A program made the position numbers and the translations under genes. 64,000 bases of DNA from DASPWW01 sp963756745 (GTDB lineage Bacteria > Actinomycetota > Thermoleophilia > Solirubrobacterales > 70-9): the NCBI GenBank assembly GCA_963756745.1, contig CAVWOU010000010.1, forward strand, positions 620,001-684,000. Direction: 5' to 3'. The notes below the pieces were generated by a model. It ran no database searches. It was given only the letters and a program-made list of their open reading frames with translations, and was not told the origin of the DNA. The number at the start of each line of letters is the position of its first letter. Positions within the stretch are counted from its first letter, which is position 1. Below, piece after piece: positions 6,466 through 14,323 of the stretch.

Positions 6466-7353
6466 TTAGCTCTTTCGCAAAAATGCGGCCACAGCATCGG
6501 TTGCCGGACTGATGAGCTTCAGGTCATCGTAGAAGTCGATCTGCCCCTGCGAGCGAAGCCACAGCTCCTGCTTAGGCGATCTCACAGCCGCATAAAAGGC
6601 GTGAGCGAGATCGGGAGTCAACGCCTCTTCCGAGTGGACGATGAGGACCGGCACATTGATCGTGTCCGCCGCGCCGCGCGCGTCGAACGGCAGGGTGTAG
6701 GCGGATGACTGCACCGCGTAGCGGTTGACGTAGTTAGGCACCTGGCCGCGCGGCGTGCCGTAGAACTCATATGCCTCCCTAAGAGGCATGGCGACCTCGC
6801 CGCCGTCGGGCGCGACCGCTCGTATTGTTTCGGCCTCGCCGGTCTCGCGCCACGTCCGTTCGGCGGCCCGGCCGCTTTCAATTGTGGCTTGATATGCGTC
6901 TCCCATCATTGCCTCGGTTTTGGCCTTGTCCGTGTAGACGCCAGCCACACCAGCGAAGGCACGGAAGCGCGAGTCCTCTGCTACCGAACGGACCATCGGT
7001 CCGGCGCCAAAGCAGATGCCAAGGCCGAAGAGGGGCAGGCCAGTCAGCTGGTCGTCAGCCAGAAGCGCGGTGGCTGCGTTCCTGATGTCCTCGACGTTGG
7101 CCTCGGGGTTCTCGAACTGGCGCGGCTGGCCGTCACTCTCGCCAAAGTAGCGGTAGTCGAACGCCAGCGCCGCGTACCCGCGCTCAGCCATAGCCTGAGC
7201 GTAGGTGCCGGCCGCTTGCTCCTTCACTGAGGTGAGCGGGCCGACCGCAACCACCACGCCCACTGGCCTTCTCCCCTCCGGCAGGAAGACGTTGCCGACC
7301 AATGTCTCGCCTTCGCTCTGAAAAGTAAAGTGCGTCTGCATCGCCGTATCCAT
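6466..7353 (-). CDS. alpha/beta hydrolase with Cys nucleophile and altered catalytic His
   Basis: A 295-residue alpha/beta-hydrolase-fold protein of the dienelactone-hydrolase or acyl-peptidase-like type. The oxyanion region VVVAVGPLTSVKEQ leads to LAFDYRYFGESDGQPR, typical of the family. The nucleophile elbow is G-I-C-F-G with Cys114, as in dienelactone-hydrolase relatives. Near the C-terminus the family normally has a GxTHxDxYD-like motif carrying the catalytic His; here it reads SQGQIDFYD, so Gln271 replaces His. This suggests reduced or altered hydrolysis, unless another His substitutes. The start is chosen at ATG 7353, downstream of an AAAGGAGAC-like ribosome-binding site. No operon partner is evident. 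Confidence 0.75.
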   Translation of the reverse strand: MDTAMQTHFTFQSEGETLVGNVFLPEGRRPVGVVVAVGPLTSVKEQAAGTYAQAMAERGYAALAFDYRYFGESDGQPRQFENPEANVEDIRNAATALLADDQLTGLPLFGLGICFGAGPMVRSVAEDSRFRAFAGVAGVYTDKAKTEAMMGDAYQATIESGRAAERTWRETGEAETIRAVAPDGGEVAMPLREAYEFYGTPRGQVPNYVNRYAVQSSAYTLPFDARGAADTINVPVLIVHSEEALTPDLAHAFYAAVRSPKQELWLRSQGQIDFYDDLKLISPATDAVAAFLRKS

Positions 7354-7441
7354 GCCTGTCTCCTTTGTGTTTTCCGGCGCGACTTCTCTAACGTAAAGGA
7401 CCCCCGCGCGCGGGGGAACCGATCGCGTCCATGCGTGGGGC

Positions 7442-7786
7442 TCAACAGGAACGTCTGGACCCGCTGAGGAGCGTGGCGAGGATCCGCTCGGGAAGCGCGT
7501 CCCGGTTTCCGTGCGTCACCCGCACGACCTCGACATCGGCGCGCCGCTTCAGCTCGTCAGTGAATGGGTGACGATGCGCGTGCACCGTGGCGACGACCGG
7601 CGCGTCCTTGGCGAAGAGCGCCCCAACCGCATCGCGGAACCGCTTCGAGGCGATCTCACGGGTCAGGAATCCGCAAACGGGGACCTGGGCCTCGCGGAGC
7701 GCGGCGATCAGCCGCTCGGCGAGGGTGCTCTTGCCGACCCCGGGGCGGCCCTCGAGAAGCAGGCGTTGCGGGGGCTCAGCGCTCGT
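7442..7786 (-). pseudogene. THEP1-like NTPase with internal deletion
   Basis: The frame shows the N-terminal P-loop EGRPGVGKSTLAERL and the strand CGFLTREI, then jumps directly to ASKRFRDAVGALFAKDAPVV and the C-terminal VVATVHAHRHPFTDE...RVTHGNRDALPERI. In the nucleoside-triphosphatase (THEP1) family these parts are separated by about 60-70 residues that include the Walker B segment (IDELGxME). The missing middle is a clean in-frame deletion. No ATG, GTG or TTG start is available before the P-loop in this frame because a stop lies just upstream in the end of the PEBP gene. I therefore call it a pseudogene even though about 114 codons stay open. It overlaps the PEBP gene's 3' end and would have been co-transcribed with it. 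Confidence 0.7.
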
Positions 7787-8222
7787 AGGTGCCCATCAGC
7801 TCGCCGGCCGCGAGCACGTGGCCCTTGATCGCGGCCTCCAGCTCCTCCTTCGAGGCCCCCGGCTCTAGCCCTGGCTCGGTGTCGAGGGCGTAGACCCGAA
7901 AGTAGTAGCGGTGCTTCCCGTGTCCCGGCGGCGGGCTGGGGCCGTCGTACCCGGTTTTCCCGAAGTCGTTCCGTCCTTCCCGGGGAGCGGACTCGCCCTC
8001 ACCGAGCCTCCCCGCCTCCGGGTCGATTCCCCATCCCACCCAGTGGACGAAGGTGCCCGAGGGGGCGTCCGGGTCCTCGCAGATCACCGCGATCGATTGC
8101 GTCTGATCGGGGAGGCCGGACCAGCTCAAGGGCGGGGAGAGGTTCTCGCCCTCGAGCGCGTGGCGCTCCGGAATCCGATCGCTGTGCTGGAACGATTCGC
8201 TCGTGAGGGATAGCTCGGCCAT
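7776..8222 (-). CDS. PEBP-family (YbhB/YbcL-like) protein
   Basis: A 148-residue phosphatidylethanolamine-binding-protein-family member, the usual length for bacterial YbhB/YbcL. It carries the two signature motifs: ICEDPDAPSGTFVHWV (about residues 47-62) and GYDGPSPPPGHGKHRYYFRV (about 94-113), with the His, Asp and Pro residues that line the ligand pocket. Bacterial members bind small anionic ligands; their physiological role is poorly known. It probably formed a unit with the damaged NTPase gene that overlaps its end. TAGGCT lies 12 nt before the ATG. Confidence 0.88.
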   Translation of the reverse strand: MAELSLTSESFQHSDRIPERHALEGENLSPPLSWSGLPDQTQSIAVICEDPDAPSGTFVHWVGWGIDPEAGRLGEGESAPREGRNDFGKTGYDGPSPPPGHGKHRYYFRVYALDTEPGLEPGASKEELEAAIKGHVLAAGELMGTYER

Positions 8223-8278
8223 CGCGCTCGGGGTAGCCTAACCCGAGCCCCGCCTACCGCGGGAACCGGCATAGCATC

Positions 8279-8809
8279 GTGGCAAAACGGATCGAGCTCA
8301 GACGCCACACGGACAACGACGGTGACGTGCTCACCCCCGATGGCGCGCGGGCGGCGCTGGAGATCGGATCGCGCCTGGGGGGCGACTACGCGTTGCTCGT
8401 CTCGACCGGCGCCCAGCGCGCCACCCAGACCCTCGCCTGCTTCGCCTGCGCACTGCGGGATCCGATCCCGGGGGGTGCGGTGGTCGAGCCCGGGCTCCGC
8501 TCGGAGCAAGAGGATCGCTGGCGCGAGGCCTACCGGAAGGCCGGAAGCGGGCGGCTGGAGGATCTGCGGGCGGCGGACCCGGAGCTGGTCGAGTCCGACT
8601 CACGGGCGCTGGCCGAGTCCCTGCGTCGGGTCCTGGAGTGGCTCGATGACGGCCAGACGGCGCTCGTCGTCGGCCACAGCCCCACCAACGAGGCGGCGAT
8701 TCTCGGGCTCACGGGTGAGATCGTGGACCCGATCTCAAAGGGAGCCGGCGTGCGCGTAAGCGCCGGCGCGGAGGGGTTCCGGATCGAGCGGCTGGACACT
8801 GATCTTTAA
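8279..8809 (+). CDS. histidine-phosphatase-family protein (SixA-like)
   Basis: A 176-residue protein of the histidine-phosphatase superfamily. The N-terminal motif reads LRRHTDN, with the phospho-accepting His in an RH(T) setting where most relatives have RHG; the C-terminal motif GHSPTNEAA supplies the second catalytic His. ALLVSTGAQRATQTLACFA matches the SSxxxRAxxTA segment. Size and motifs are closest to SixA or the cobalamin/2H-like small phosphatases, so phospho-His or small-molecule dephosphorylation are both possible. GTG is the most upstream start compatible with the first strand (KRIELRRH). Confidence 0.7.
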   Translation: MAKRIELRRHTDNDGDVLTPDGARAALEIGSRLGGDYALLVSTGAQRATQTLACFACALRDPIPGGAVVEPGLRSEQEDRWREAYRKAGSGRLEDLRAADPELVESDSRALAESLRRVLEWLDDGQTALVVGHSPTNEAAILGLTGEIVDPISKGAGVRVSAGAEGFRIERLDTDL

Positions 8810-8865
8810 TCCGCGTGCGCCCGGGGGCTGGTCATCCGGGCCCGCGGCGGTTGGGGATTAGGTAT

Positions 8866-9255
8866 CTATGACGAAGCCCCGGTTCCGGCCGATCGAGGTG
8901 ACGCGCTCGCGGCGTCGGGCGGCTCGGCGAACGCGATCGTGTTCCCATCCGGATCGGGGACGTTGACGTGACGGACGCCGTTCGAGTAGGTCTCGATCCG
9001 TTCGTGCTCGATGCGCTGGGCAGCGAGGCGCTCGAGGAGCGCTTCGAGCCCAGCGACGGCGAGGGTGATCCGGCCCGCGCCCGCCCGCACCGCGTTCGGC
9101 TCGATGAAGAGCGTGGCGTGTTCGTCGATCTCCCAGAGGACCTCTGTCCCGACGCGAGTGTCTGGGGGTCGCCCGAAGAACCGCGTGTACCAATCGATGC
9201 TGGCGTCGAGATCGGATACCGGGACACCGGCGAAGAGGTGTGTGATCGCGCTCAT
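8866..9255 (-). CDS. VOC-superfamily (glyoxalase-like) protein
   Basis: A 129-residue glyoxalase/bleomycin-resistance-type fold. The start motif MSAITHLFAGVPVSDLDASI places the first metal-ligand His or similar at residue 6, followed by WYTRFFGRPPDT and, in the second half, GVRHVNVPDPDGNTIAFAEP, the conserved VxDPDGNxI end with its Glu. I start it at 9255 rather than at an upstream ATG (9312), because the upstream residues do not resemble the fold and a TACCAT -10 hexamer lies 9 nt before 9255. Substrate unknown; single-domain VOC proteins act as dimers. Confidence 0.75.
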   Translation of the reverse strand: MSAITHLFAGVPVSDLDASIDWYTRFFGRPPDTRVGTEVLWEIDEHATLFIEPNAVRAGAGRITLAVAGLEALLERLAAQRIEHERIETYSNGVRHVNVPDPDGNTIAFAEPPDAASASPRSAGTGASS

Positions 9256-9264
9256 CTGAGGGCG

Positions 9265-9270
9265 ATGGTA
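9265..9270 (-). promoter_or_regulatory. -10 hexamer TACCAT of the VOC gene
   Basis: On the minus strand TACCAT ends 9 nt before the ATG at 9255. It belongs to the TANNNT plus short-spacer pattern and supports the downstream start. Confidence 0.35.
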
Positions 9271-9384
9271 TGGGACCAAAGCGCTGCGGGATCGTGATCC
9301 TGGGCGCAACAATCCCGGAGCGGCCGCGTTTTAGATCTGGCCGCTGCTCACTGTGCCACTGCGCCCGCCAAAAATGCCACAGCG

Positions 9385-9492
9385 CTAGTCGTCCAGACTC
9401 CCCATGCTCAAGTTGACGGTAGTTCCGGTCATCCCGCTCGCCTTATCGGAAGCCATGAAGACCGCCGTGTTTGCCATCTCCTCGAGCGTCAT
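9385..9492 (-). pseudogene. short-chain dehydrogenase, C-terminal fragment
   Basis: The 35 codons before the stop read MTLEEMANTAVFMASDKASG then MTGTTVNLSMGSLDD, the typical end of a short-chain dehydrogenase (LExxANxAxFLASDxAxxxTGxxxN). Upstream the frame meets a stop. A little SDR-like sequence (FDEAPEGLALATR) continues in another frame, so a frameshift and then loss of the Rossmann half have occurred. No intact gene remains. Confidence 0.6.
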
Positions 9493-9664
9493 GACCCGTC
9501 GCGCGTGGCGAGCGCAAGGCCCTCGGGCGCTTCATCGAAGCTTTCAGCTTCGGCCATGGTGCCTGACGCGTTCGACCGTGGGAATGGGTGGACCTGTTGG
9601 GCCGACTTGTTGAATCCTCATTGGCTGCGGCAAAGACGGCGGCGCTGCTAGCTAACGCTCGACG

Positions 9665-9907
9665 TCACCGCTTCTCCTCGAGCACCGAGCGTCGCTCGCG
9701 GTACTGCTCGAGACTCAGCTCGCCTTCGGCGAAGCGTCGCTCGAGCACGTCGATCCCGGTTTCCCGACCGCCGCCCGTCCAGGATGGGCGTCCACCCTGG
9801 CCGCGTACCAGGAACACGATGCCGACGATGAGCAGGAGCCAGAACAATGGCACGGCCAGGATCCACCCCCCGGGTACAAAAGCCATAAGCGCAGTCAGAA
9901 TCATCAT
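9665..9907 (-). CDS. small membrane protein with SHOCT domain
   Basis: An 80-residue protein: two close hydrophobic segments (MMILTALMAFVPGGWILAVP and LFWLLLIVGIVFLV, residues 1-35), a Gly/Arg linker, then a SHOCT domain (DVLERRFAEGELSLEQYRER, residues 55-75), the short C-terminal helix pair that mediates oligomer or partner contacts. A longer reading to 10072 exists, but AAGGAAGGA lies a few bases before the ATG pair at 9902-9907 and decides the start. Role unknown. Confidence 0.8.
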   Translation of the reverse strand: MMILTALMAFVPGGWILAVPLFWLLLIVGIVFLVRGQGGRPSWTGGGRETGIDVLERRFAEGELSLEQYRERRSVLEEKR

Positions 9908-10200
9908 CGTCGAGTCCTTCCTTGTTTCAGTACGTGGCCCACTCGGCCTGTTGCAACTCCCACCTTGACTGCCGGTGGCTCCGACGTCTATCCGGAATCC
10001 CCCTGATAGCCCCCTAAGGCATCGTCGATCCCCCCGAGGCAGTCCTTGCCACTGCGCGGGAGGCGCTCGCAAACGGTAGTCAGTCCGTTAGGGCGGAGCC
10101 GGCGCAACTCAACGCGGCAGAGCTGGAGCGGCTCAGCATCGACCGGTAGGCCGTTTGAGCGGAATGGCGCGAGCCTGGGCTCGCGGCGCCGCCTGCCCGC

Positions 10201-11079
10201 TCAGCGGGCGTCGTCGAGCAGGATCCGGGCCACGTCGTCGGGGGCCTCCAGGGCGGCGAAGTGGCCGGTTTCACGCAGCACGATGTCGCGGGCGCCGGGA
10301 ACCGACTCGATGTTGGCCTGACGATCCGAGGGCCGCGACCAATCCTCGTCGCCATACACCAACGCGACGGGGACTTTGATGCGCGGATATCGCTCGCGGG
10401 CCGCAATCAGGCTGTCCAGGTTGCGGTAGATCGCTCGGGCCACGGTTGGGTATCCGGGGCGCCGGCCGACGCGACGGAGCTCATCGAGATAGTGGTCGGG
10501 GAGCTGACTAGGGTCATGCAATCCGCCTCGCATCACTCCCTTGAGGAGTTGCTTGTTCTCCAGGCGGGCGCCGATCGGCCCCCAGATCGGAAGGCGAATA
10601 TTGACCACCACCAGCCGCGCGAGAAGATTGGCTCGCTCGATGCCGTCGGCGAAGTCGTAGGTGTTGAAGGCGACGATGCCCCGCACGCGGTCGCCAAGGT
10701 CCACCGACGCCGTCAGCGACACGGTCGCGCCCATGGACTCCCCAGCCAGCGTCAGATCGGAGAGGTCCAAGTCCTCGACGACCCTGACGATCGCCGCTCG
10801 CAGCGCCGGCTCCTCGTAGCTGGCGCCCGGGACGATGTCGGACCATCCCATGCCCGGGAAGTCGATCGCGTAAACGGTGAACGCGTCGGTGATCCGCGGG
10901 ATGACGCGCTGGAAGTGGTCGAGCTGCGTGCGAACCGTGTGCATCAGGACCACGGGTGGGCCGGTGCCGACGCGGAGGTATCGGACGCGGGCGCCGCCGC
11001 TCAGCGTGACGTAGCCAATCTCGCCGCCGTCGCACCACGACTCGGTGTACTCGTGCGCTGCCTTGTCCTCGTCTCGCAT
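10201..11079 (-). CDS. alpha/beta hydrolase
   Basis: A 292-residue alpha/beta-hydrolase with the full triad in view: nucleophile elbow GESMGA (Ser around residue 115), acid GDEDWS (Asp around 244) and catalytic His in RETGHFAALEAPDDVA (about 272). The strand PPVVLMHTVRTQLDHFQRVI gives the HTx oxyanion region and YAIDFPGMGWSD follows. It belongs to the large haloalkane-dehalogenase/epoxide-hydrolase/esterase group; the reaction cannot be assigned. The start has GGGGAGGACGAG upstream. It is divergent from the DHFR-like gene at 11302. Confidence 0.85.
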   Translation of the reverse strand: MRDEDKAAHEYTESWCDGGEIGYVTLSGGARVRYLRVGTGPPVVLMHTVRTQLDHFQRVIPRITDAFTVYAIDFPGMGWSDIVPGASYEEPALRAAIVRVVEDLDLSDLTLAGESMGATVSLTASVDLGDRVRGIVAFNTYDFADGIERANLLARLVVVNIRLPIWGPIGARLENKQLLKGVMRGGLHDPSQLPDHYLDELRRVGRRPGYPTVARAIYRNLDSLIAARERYPRIKVPVALVYGDEDWSRPSDRQANIESVPGARDIVLRETGHFAALEAPDDVARILLDDAR

Positions 11080-11301
11080 CGGCTCGTCCTCCCCGGCCCT
11101 TGCTGCGCGCTGCTGGACGGCGCACCTGACGATAAAGGGCTAGGGGCAGCTCGTGGTGGTACGGGTGCGGTGTTCTGCGGGATAGGGACAAAGGCCATTT
11201 CCCCCTGCAACGGGCGGGAAAGGGAAAACCCCGCCCGAGCGAAGCGTTCCCCGAGGTAGCGGGGGCGAGACCCGCGTCCCGTCCTAGACTGAGATGCGGC
11301 G

Positions 11302-11943
11302 ATGAGCGAGCTCAGGCTGAACATGATGATGTCGCTCGACGGCTTCGCCGCCGGCCCCGAGCAGAGCGAGGAGAACCCATTCGGAATCGGCGGGATGAAG
11401 CTCAACGAGTGGCTGTTCCCGCTCAGGGCCTTTCGCGAGACGCACGGCGAGGAGGGTGGCGAGGTCAACGCGAGCACACCGATCGTTGAGGGTTGGTTCG
11501 AGAACATCGGCGCGACCGTGATGGGTCGCAACATGTTCGGAGGTGGTCCGGGCCCGTGGGGAGAGGATCCGTGGACGGGTTTCTGGGGCGAGGACCCGCC
11601 ATACCACCACCCGGTCTTCGTGCTCACCCATCACGCACGAGAGCCGCTGGAGATGCAAGGGGGCTCGACCTTTCATTTCGTCACCGATGGCATCGAGTCC
11701 GCGCTCGAGCAGGCCAAGGAAGCCGCCGATGGCAAGGACGTGTCGCTCGGCGGCGGGGCCACCGTTGTCCAGCAGTACCTGGTAGCGGGGCTGCTCGACG
11801 AGATGCTGATCTCCCTCGTCCCCGTGTTCCTGGGAAGCGGCGCGCGGCTGTTCGACGATCTCGACGCCGCCAGGCCGAGGCTGAAGCAGGTTCAGGTGGT
11901 CGAGGCGCCTGGCGTCACGCACATCAGATACCGCGTCGGGTAG
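11302..11943 (+). CDS. dihydrofolate-reductase-family (RibD C-terminal-like) protein
   Basis: A 213-residue RibD-C/DHFR-like reductase: first strand LRLNMMMSLDGFAAGPEQSE, then TVMGRNMFGGG, PVFVLTHHAREPLEMQGG, and the NADPH-binding DVSLGGGATVVQQYLVAGLL followed by DEMLISLVPVFLGSGARLFD. This is the common actinobacterial dihydrofolate reductase family protein, a stand-alone NADPH reductase of unknown substrate rather than folate DHFR. TAGACT lies 11 nt before the ATG. No partner in the operon sense. Confidence 0.88.
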   Translation: MSELRLNMMMSLDGFAAGPEQSEENPFGIGGMKLNEWLFPLRAFRETHGEEGGEVNASTPIVEGWFENIGATVMGRNMFGGGPGPWGEDPWTGFWGEDPPYHHPVFVLTHHAREPLEMQGGSTFHFVTDGIESALEQAKEAADGKDVSLGGGATVVQQYLVAGLLDEMLISLVPVFLGSGARLFDDLDAARPRLKQVQVVEAPGVTHIRYRVG

Positions 11944-12117
11944 TCGTTCGGCCTGGGTCGATGACGAAACGCGCCGGTGCTCGCATAGGGCGCTCGTGAA
12001 ATACGGAACGCCTCTTTTCTGAGCGGCTAATTCGGAGTTCACGTTCTCACGTGGGCCGGCGTGGAGCACCGAGATGCGGTCCTCCGCCGGGTTCGTCGCT
12101 CGCCACCCGGACGGGTA

Positions 12118-12591
12118 CTAGCGTGCCGGAGCCGCCGTACGCGGCTCGAGGATCACGAGCGGGATCTCGCGCTCGGTCCGCTTCTGGTAGTCGCGATAGG
12201 TGCCGTAGCTCTCGCACACCCGCGGCCATAACCGAGCGCGCTCCTCGGGCGTCGCGACGCGCGCATGCACCTCGCGCCGCTCCGAGCCCACCTGGACGGT
12301 GGTCTCAGGGTCCGCACACAGGTTGTGAAACCAGCCCGGATGGCGCGGATACCCGCCCTTCGAGGCGACGATCACGAGGTCCTCGCCGTCCTCGATGTAG
12401 AGCAGCGGGGAGGTCCGCCTCGTGCCGCTCTTCGCGCCCACGTGGTCGAGCAGGAGCATCGTCGGCAGGCCGGGGAGGGTGTGGCCGATCCGCCCGCCGC
12501 TGAGCCGGTAGACGAGCGTGTGACCCCTCATCAGCTGGTTCACGAGGGGCCACATCCGCTTCTCGACGTCGCGGGGGATCTCCACGCTCAC
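12118..12591 (-). CDS. F420-type nitroreductase-family (DDN-like) oxidoreductase
   Basis: A 157-residue split-barrel protein of the deazaflavin (F420)-dependent nitroreductase family. The signature GAKSGTRRTSPLLYIEDGED and the downstream HPGWFHNLCADPETTVQVG are the F420-binding and core motifs. Relatives (Ddn, Fgd-linked quinone reductases) reduce quinones or other acceptors with F420H2 at the membrane. The start is GTG at 12591. It implies that the organism makes F420, as many Thermoleophilia and actinobacteria do. No other F420 gene is seen nearby. Confidence 0.88.
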   Translation of the reverse strand: MSVEIPRDVEKRMWPLVNQLMRGHTLVYRLSGGRIGHTLPGLPTMLLLDHVGAKSGTRRTSPLLYIEDGEDLVIVASKGGYPRHPGWFHNLCADPETTVQVGSERREVHARVATPEERARLWPRVCESYGTYRDYQKRTEREIPLVILEPRTAAPAR

Positions 12592-12733
12592 AATCTTTCA
12601 CGTCCCGGCCGCCGACGGCGACCCTCGACCTGGGATTGGCCGAACGAGCCCGTGGCGACGGGCCCAGCGGGATGCTGCATGCCGAGGCGAACGCGACGTC
12701 GTACGACCCATTGGGGCCGCTGAGTGGCCTCGT

Positions 12734-13258
12734 TCAGAATCCTCTGGAAGCGGTCCAGTTCAGGGTGCCACTGCTGCAAGCACCGACGTCGAAGTCGTCA
12801 CCCGGCTGAGAGAGGTAGGTGATCCGCACGTCCCCGGAGGCCTTACCGCCCTTGAGCTTGCCGGACACCGAGATCACGGTCCCCCCGTCGTCGAAACTGG
12901 TGTGGAACCCCCGGTGCTTGACCGGGAACTCATCCCCGGCGATGACGCGGCTCGTCGAGTCGTTGATCGCCCCAGGAAAGAAAATGGTGCCTGACCCTGG
13001 GTCCTCCAATACCGGGTGCTCGCACTGGTACCAGAGGTTCCACGCGTCCAGCCTCTTGACCGACTTGGGGACCAGCTTGCCCTTCTTGTTCTTCGAGAAA
13101 CGAACCTTGAACTCGATTCGCGGGGACTTTTGGAGCGGGTCCACCTGGGGTTGGTCGACCGGGCCCTCGTAGAGGAAGCTCTTGGCCGGCGCCGCCGGCG
13201 CGAAGATAAGCAACCCACACACCGCCGCTGCCCCCGCCGCGAATCGCAAACCCTTCAT
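12734..13258 (-). CDS. secreted protein, unknown
   Basis: A 174-residue exported protein: signal peptide MKGLRFAAGAAAVCGLLIFA with cleavage near APAAPA (about residue 25). The mature part is beta-rich, with three Cys (YQCEHP, GACSSG and one in the signal), and reads like a single beta-sandwich: FKVRFSKNKKGKLVPKSVKR, FDDGGTVISVSGKLKGGKAS. I recognise the general type (small exported actinobacterial proteins of unknown role with a conserved W and G-rich strands) but no named family. The start is supported by GGAGGGGAAACGGC before ATG. Confidence 0.7.
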   Translation of the reverse strand: MKGLRFAAGAAAVCGLLIFAPAAPAKSFLYEGPVDQPQVDPLQKSPRIEFKVRFSKNKKGKLVPKSVKRLDAWNLWYQCEHPVLEDPGSGTIFFPGAINDSTSRVIAGDEFPVKHRGFHTSFDDGGTVISVSGKLKGGKASGDVRITYLSQPGDDFDVGACSSGTLNWTASRGF

Positions 13259-13282
13259 GCCGTTTCCCCTCCTGGTTTGCCG

Positions 13283-13525
13283 TCAGCCAGAGGGTACCGT
13301 GAGTGCGCTCGGCGTGAGAACCAGGGGCGAGTCCATTACCACTGCTCGGCCCTTTTGAACCTCGATCCCAAGGAAGCCGTCCTTCGCCACTTCCGCTAGG
13401 ACTTCGTGCGACGGCCGGCGCAGCACGTCGGGATAGTCGAAGCGCTGGCCCAGGAGGGCAAAGCCGGCGTTGAAAGGATCGGGACGGCGATAAGCGCGAT
13501 GCCCGGCGACAACCTGTTCGCTCAT
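13283..13525 (-). CDS. hypothetical protein, 80 residues
   Basis: The frame starts at ATG 13525 (MSEQVVAGHRAYRRPDPFNA) and ends in VVMDSPLVLTPSALTVPSG. It is soluble, with possible amphipathic helix LRRPSHEVLAEVAKDG and a short strand GFLGIEVQKGRAVVM. Codon composition is in line with neighbours. It is 24 bp downstream of the secreted protein's start region on the same strand, too close for a separate promoter there. No family recognised, and the frame could be spurious. Confidence 0.45.
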   Translation of the reverse strand: MSEQVVAGHRAYRRPDPFNAGFALLGQRFDYPDVLRRPSHEVLAEVAKDGFLGIEVQKGRAVVMDSPLVLTPSALTVPSG

Positions 13526-13561
13526 GTCTTCATTCCCGGTTCGCGGGTCAACTGATCTCAG

Positions 13562-13714
13562 CTAGGCGCGGTTCCGGCGCGAGAACCAGCCAACCAGCGC
13601 GCCAAGCGCCACGCCGAACTCGGGCGCAAGGGGAACATCGGTGGTCACGCTGATCAGGATTCCGAGCGCCAACCCGATCACTGCGCCAACCCCGATCGCA
13701 ACTCCGGTGCTCAT
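13562..13714 (-). CDS. small two-helix membrane protein
   Basis: A 50-residue peptide, MSTGVAIGVGAVIGLALGIL then ISVTTDVPLAPEFGVALGALVGWFSRRNRA: two hydrophobic helices with a polar turn and a positively charged end, the form of small actinobacterial membrane proteins. A longer frame upstream has no similarity to anything and runs into the NTF2-like gene, so I place the start at the ATG at 13712-13714. A GGG-rich patch precedes it. Function unknown. Confidence 0.5.
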   Translation of the reverse strand: MSTGVAIGVGAVIGLALGILISVTTDVPLAPEFGVALGALVGWFSRRNRA

Positions 13715-13755
13715 GCCTGTCGCCCTCTGCGTCTCATCCGCAACGGAGTGCTCCT

Positions 13756-14163
13756 CTAACTCTCCCGCAGCCCGGCGGCTTCGAGGGCCTCGGCCTCGGT
13801 CCGGAAAGCGCGCCACCAGATCACCTTCTTGTCGCGCCACTGCGCGACGTCCCAGTTGGTCTGCTCCATGGGGGTATCGCTCCCGATGCCATGGCCGTGC
13901 AACTGATGCCGCGTAACCGTCACGTCTCCGAGGTCTCGTACCTCCTCGAGCTCCGTGCCGAAGTCGGGGAAGACGCCCAGCAGGCTCTCCCACCAGCTTC
14001 GGACACCGTCATAACCGTGGTGGGTGCCCCCGCCGCCCTCCAGCCCCAGATGGCGCGAGATGAACACCACGTCGGGGTCGCAGAGCGCGAGCAAGGCATC
14101 GAGATCGTGCTGGTTGAAGGCGTCAGCGGCTCGGTACCTCAGCTCCACGTTCTCCTGCGACAT
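13756..14163 (-). CDS. NTF2/SnoaL-like protein (MSQENVE family), copy 1
   Basis: A 135-residue SnoaL-like alpha+beta cone. The N-terminal helix (MSQENVELRYRAADAFNQHD), the strand after DPDVVF, the central GYDGVRSWWESLLGVFPDFG and the last strand DKKVIWWRAFRTEAEALEAAGL are all family hallmarks. Such proteins are single-domain, often dimeric, and bind small molecules or act as cyclases or isomerases; the substrate here is unknown. It is the first of five intact paralogs in the window (also 15906, 18214, 18694, 19767). It has a GATACT hexamer 7 nt before the ATG and so probably a leaderless transcript. The SD-like AGGAG lies inside the coding start, not before it. Confidence 0.85.
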   Translation of the reverse strand: MSQENVELRYRAADAFNQHDLDALLALCDPDVVFISRHLGLEGGGGTHHGYDGVRSWWESLLGVFPDFGTELEEVRDLGDVTVTRHQLHGHGIGSDTPMEQTNWDVAQWRDKKVIWWRAFRTEAEALEAAGLRES

Positions 14164-14170
14164 CGCCCGC

Positions 14171-14176
14171 AGTATC
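14171..14176 (-). promoter_or_regulatory. -10 hexamer GATACT before NTF2 copy 1
   Basis: GATACT lies 7 nt before the ATG. The same hexamer and the following GCGGGCG are shared with copies 2-4, so the block is conserved between paralogs while the sequence farther upstream is not. Confidence 0.45.
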
Positions 14177-14323
14177 GCGGAGTTCGGCGCGCGTTCCGGG
14201 CAGTTTCGCTGGCGGCCGCCGCCACAACTGCGAAGCTGGAAAGAATGGTGTCTCTCTCGCTCAGGGGGCAGGCCGCTCGGCTATCCGAGTATTCGACGTG
14301 ATGGTGGCCCCTACCGAAGCCAG

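Noticed and set aside
9908..10200. A possible coding fragment on the plus strand ending LERLSIDR near 10150.
   Set aside because: Forty-odd codons are open but no start codon, ribosome-binding site or family is visible, so I left it out.
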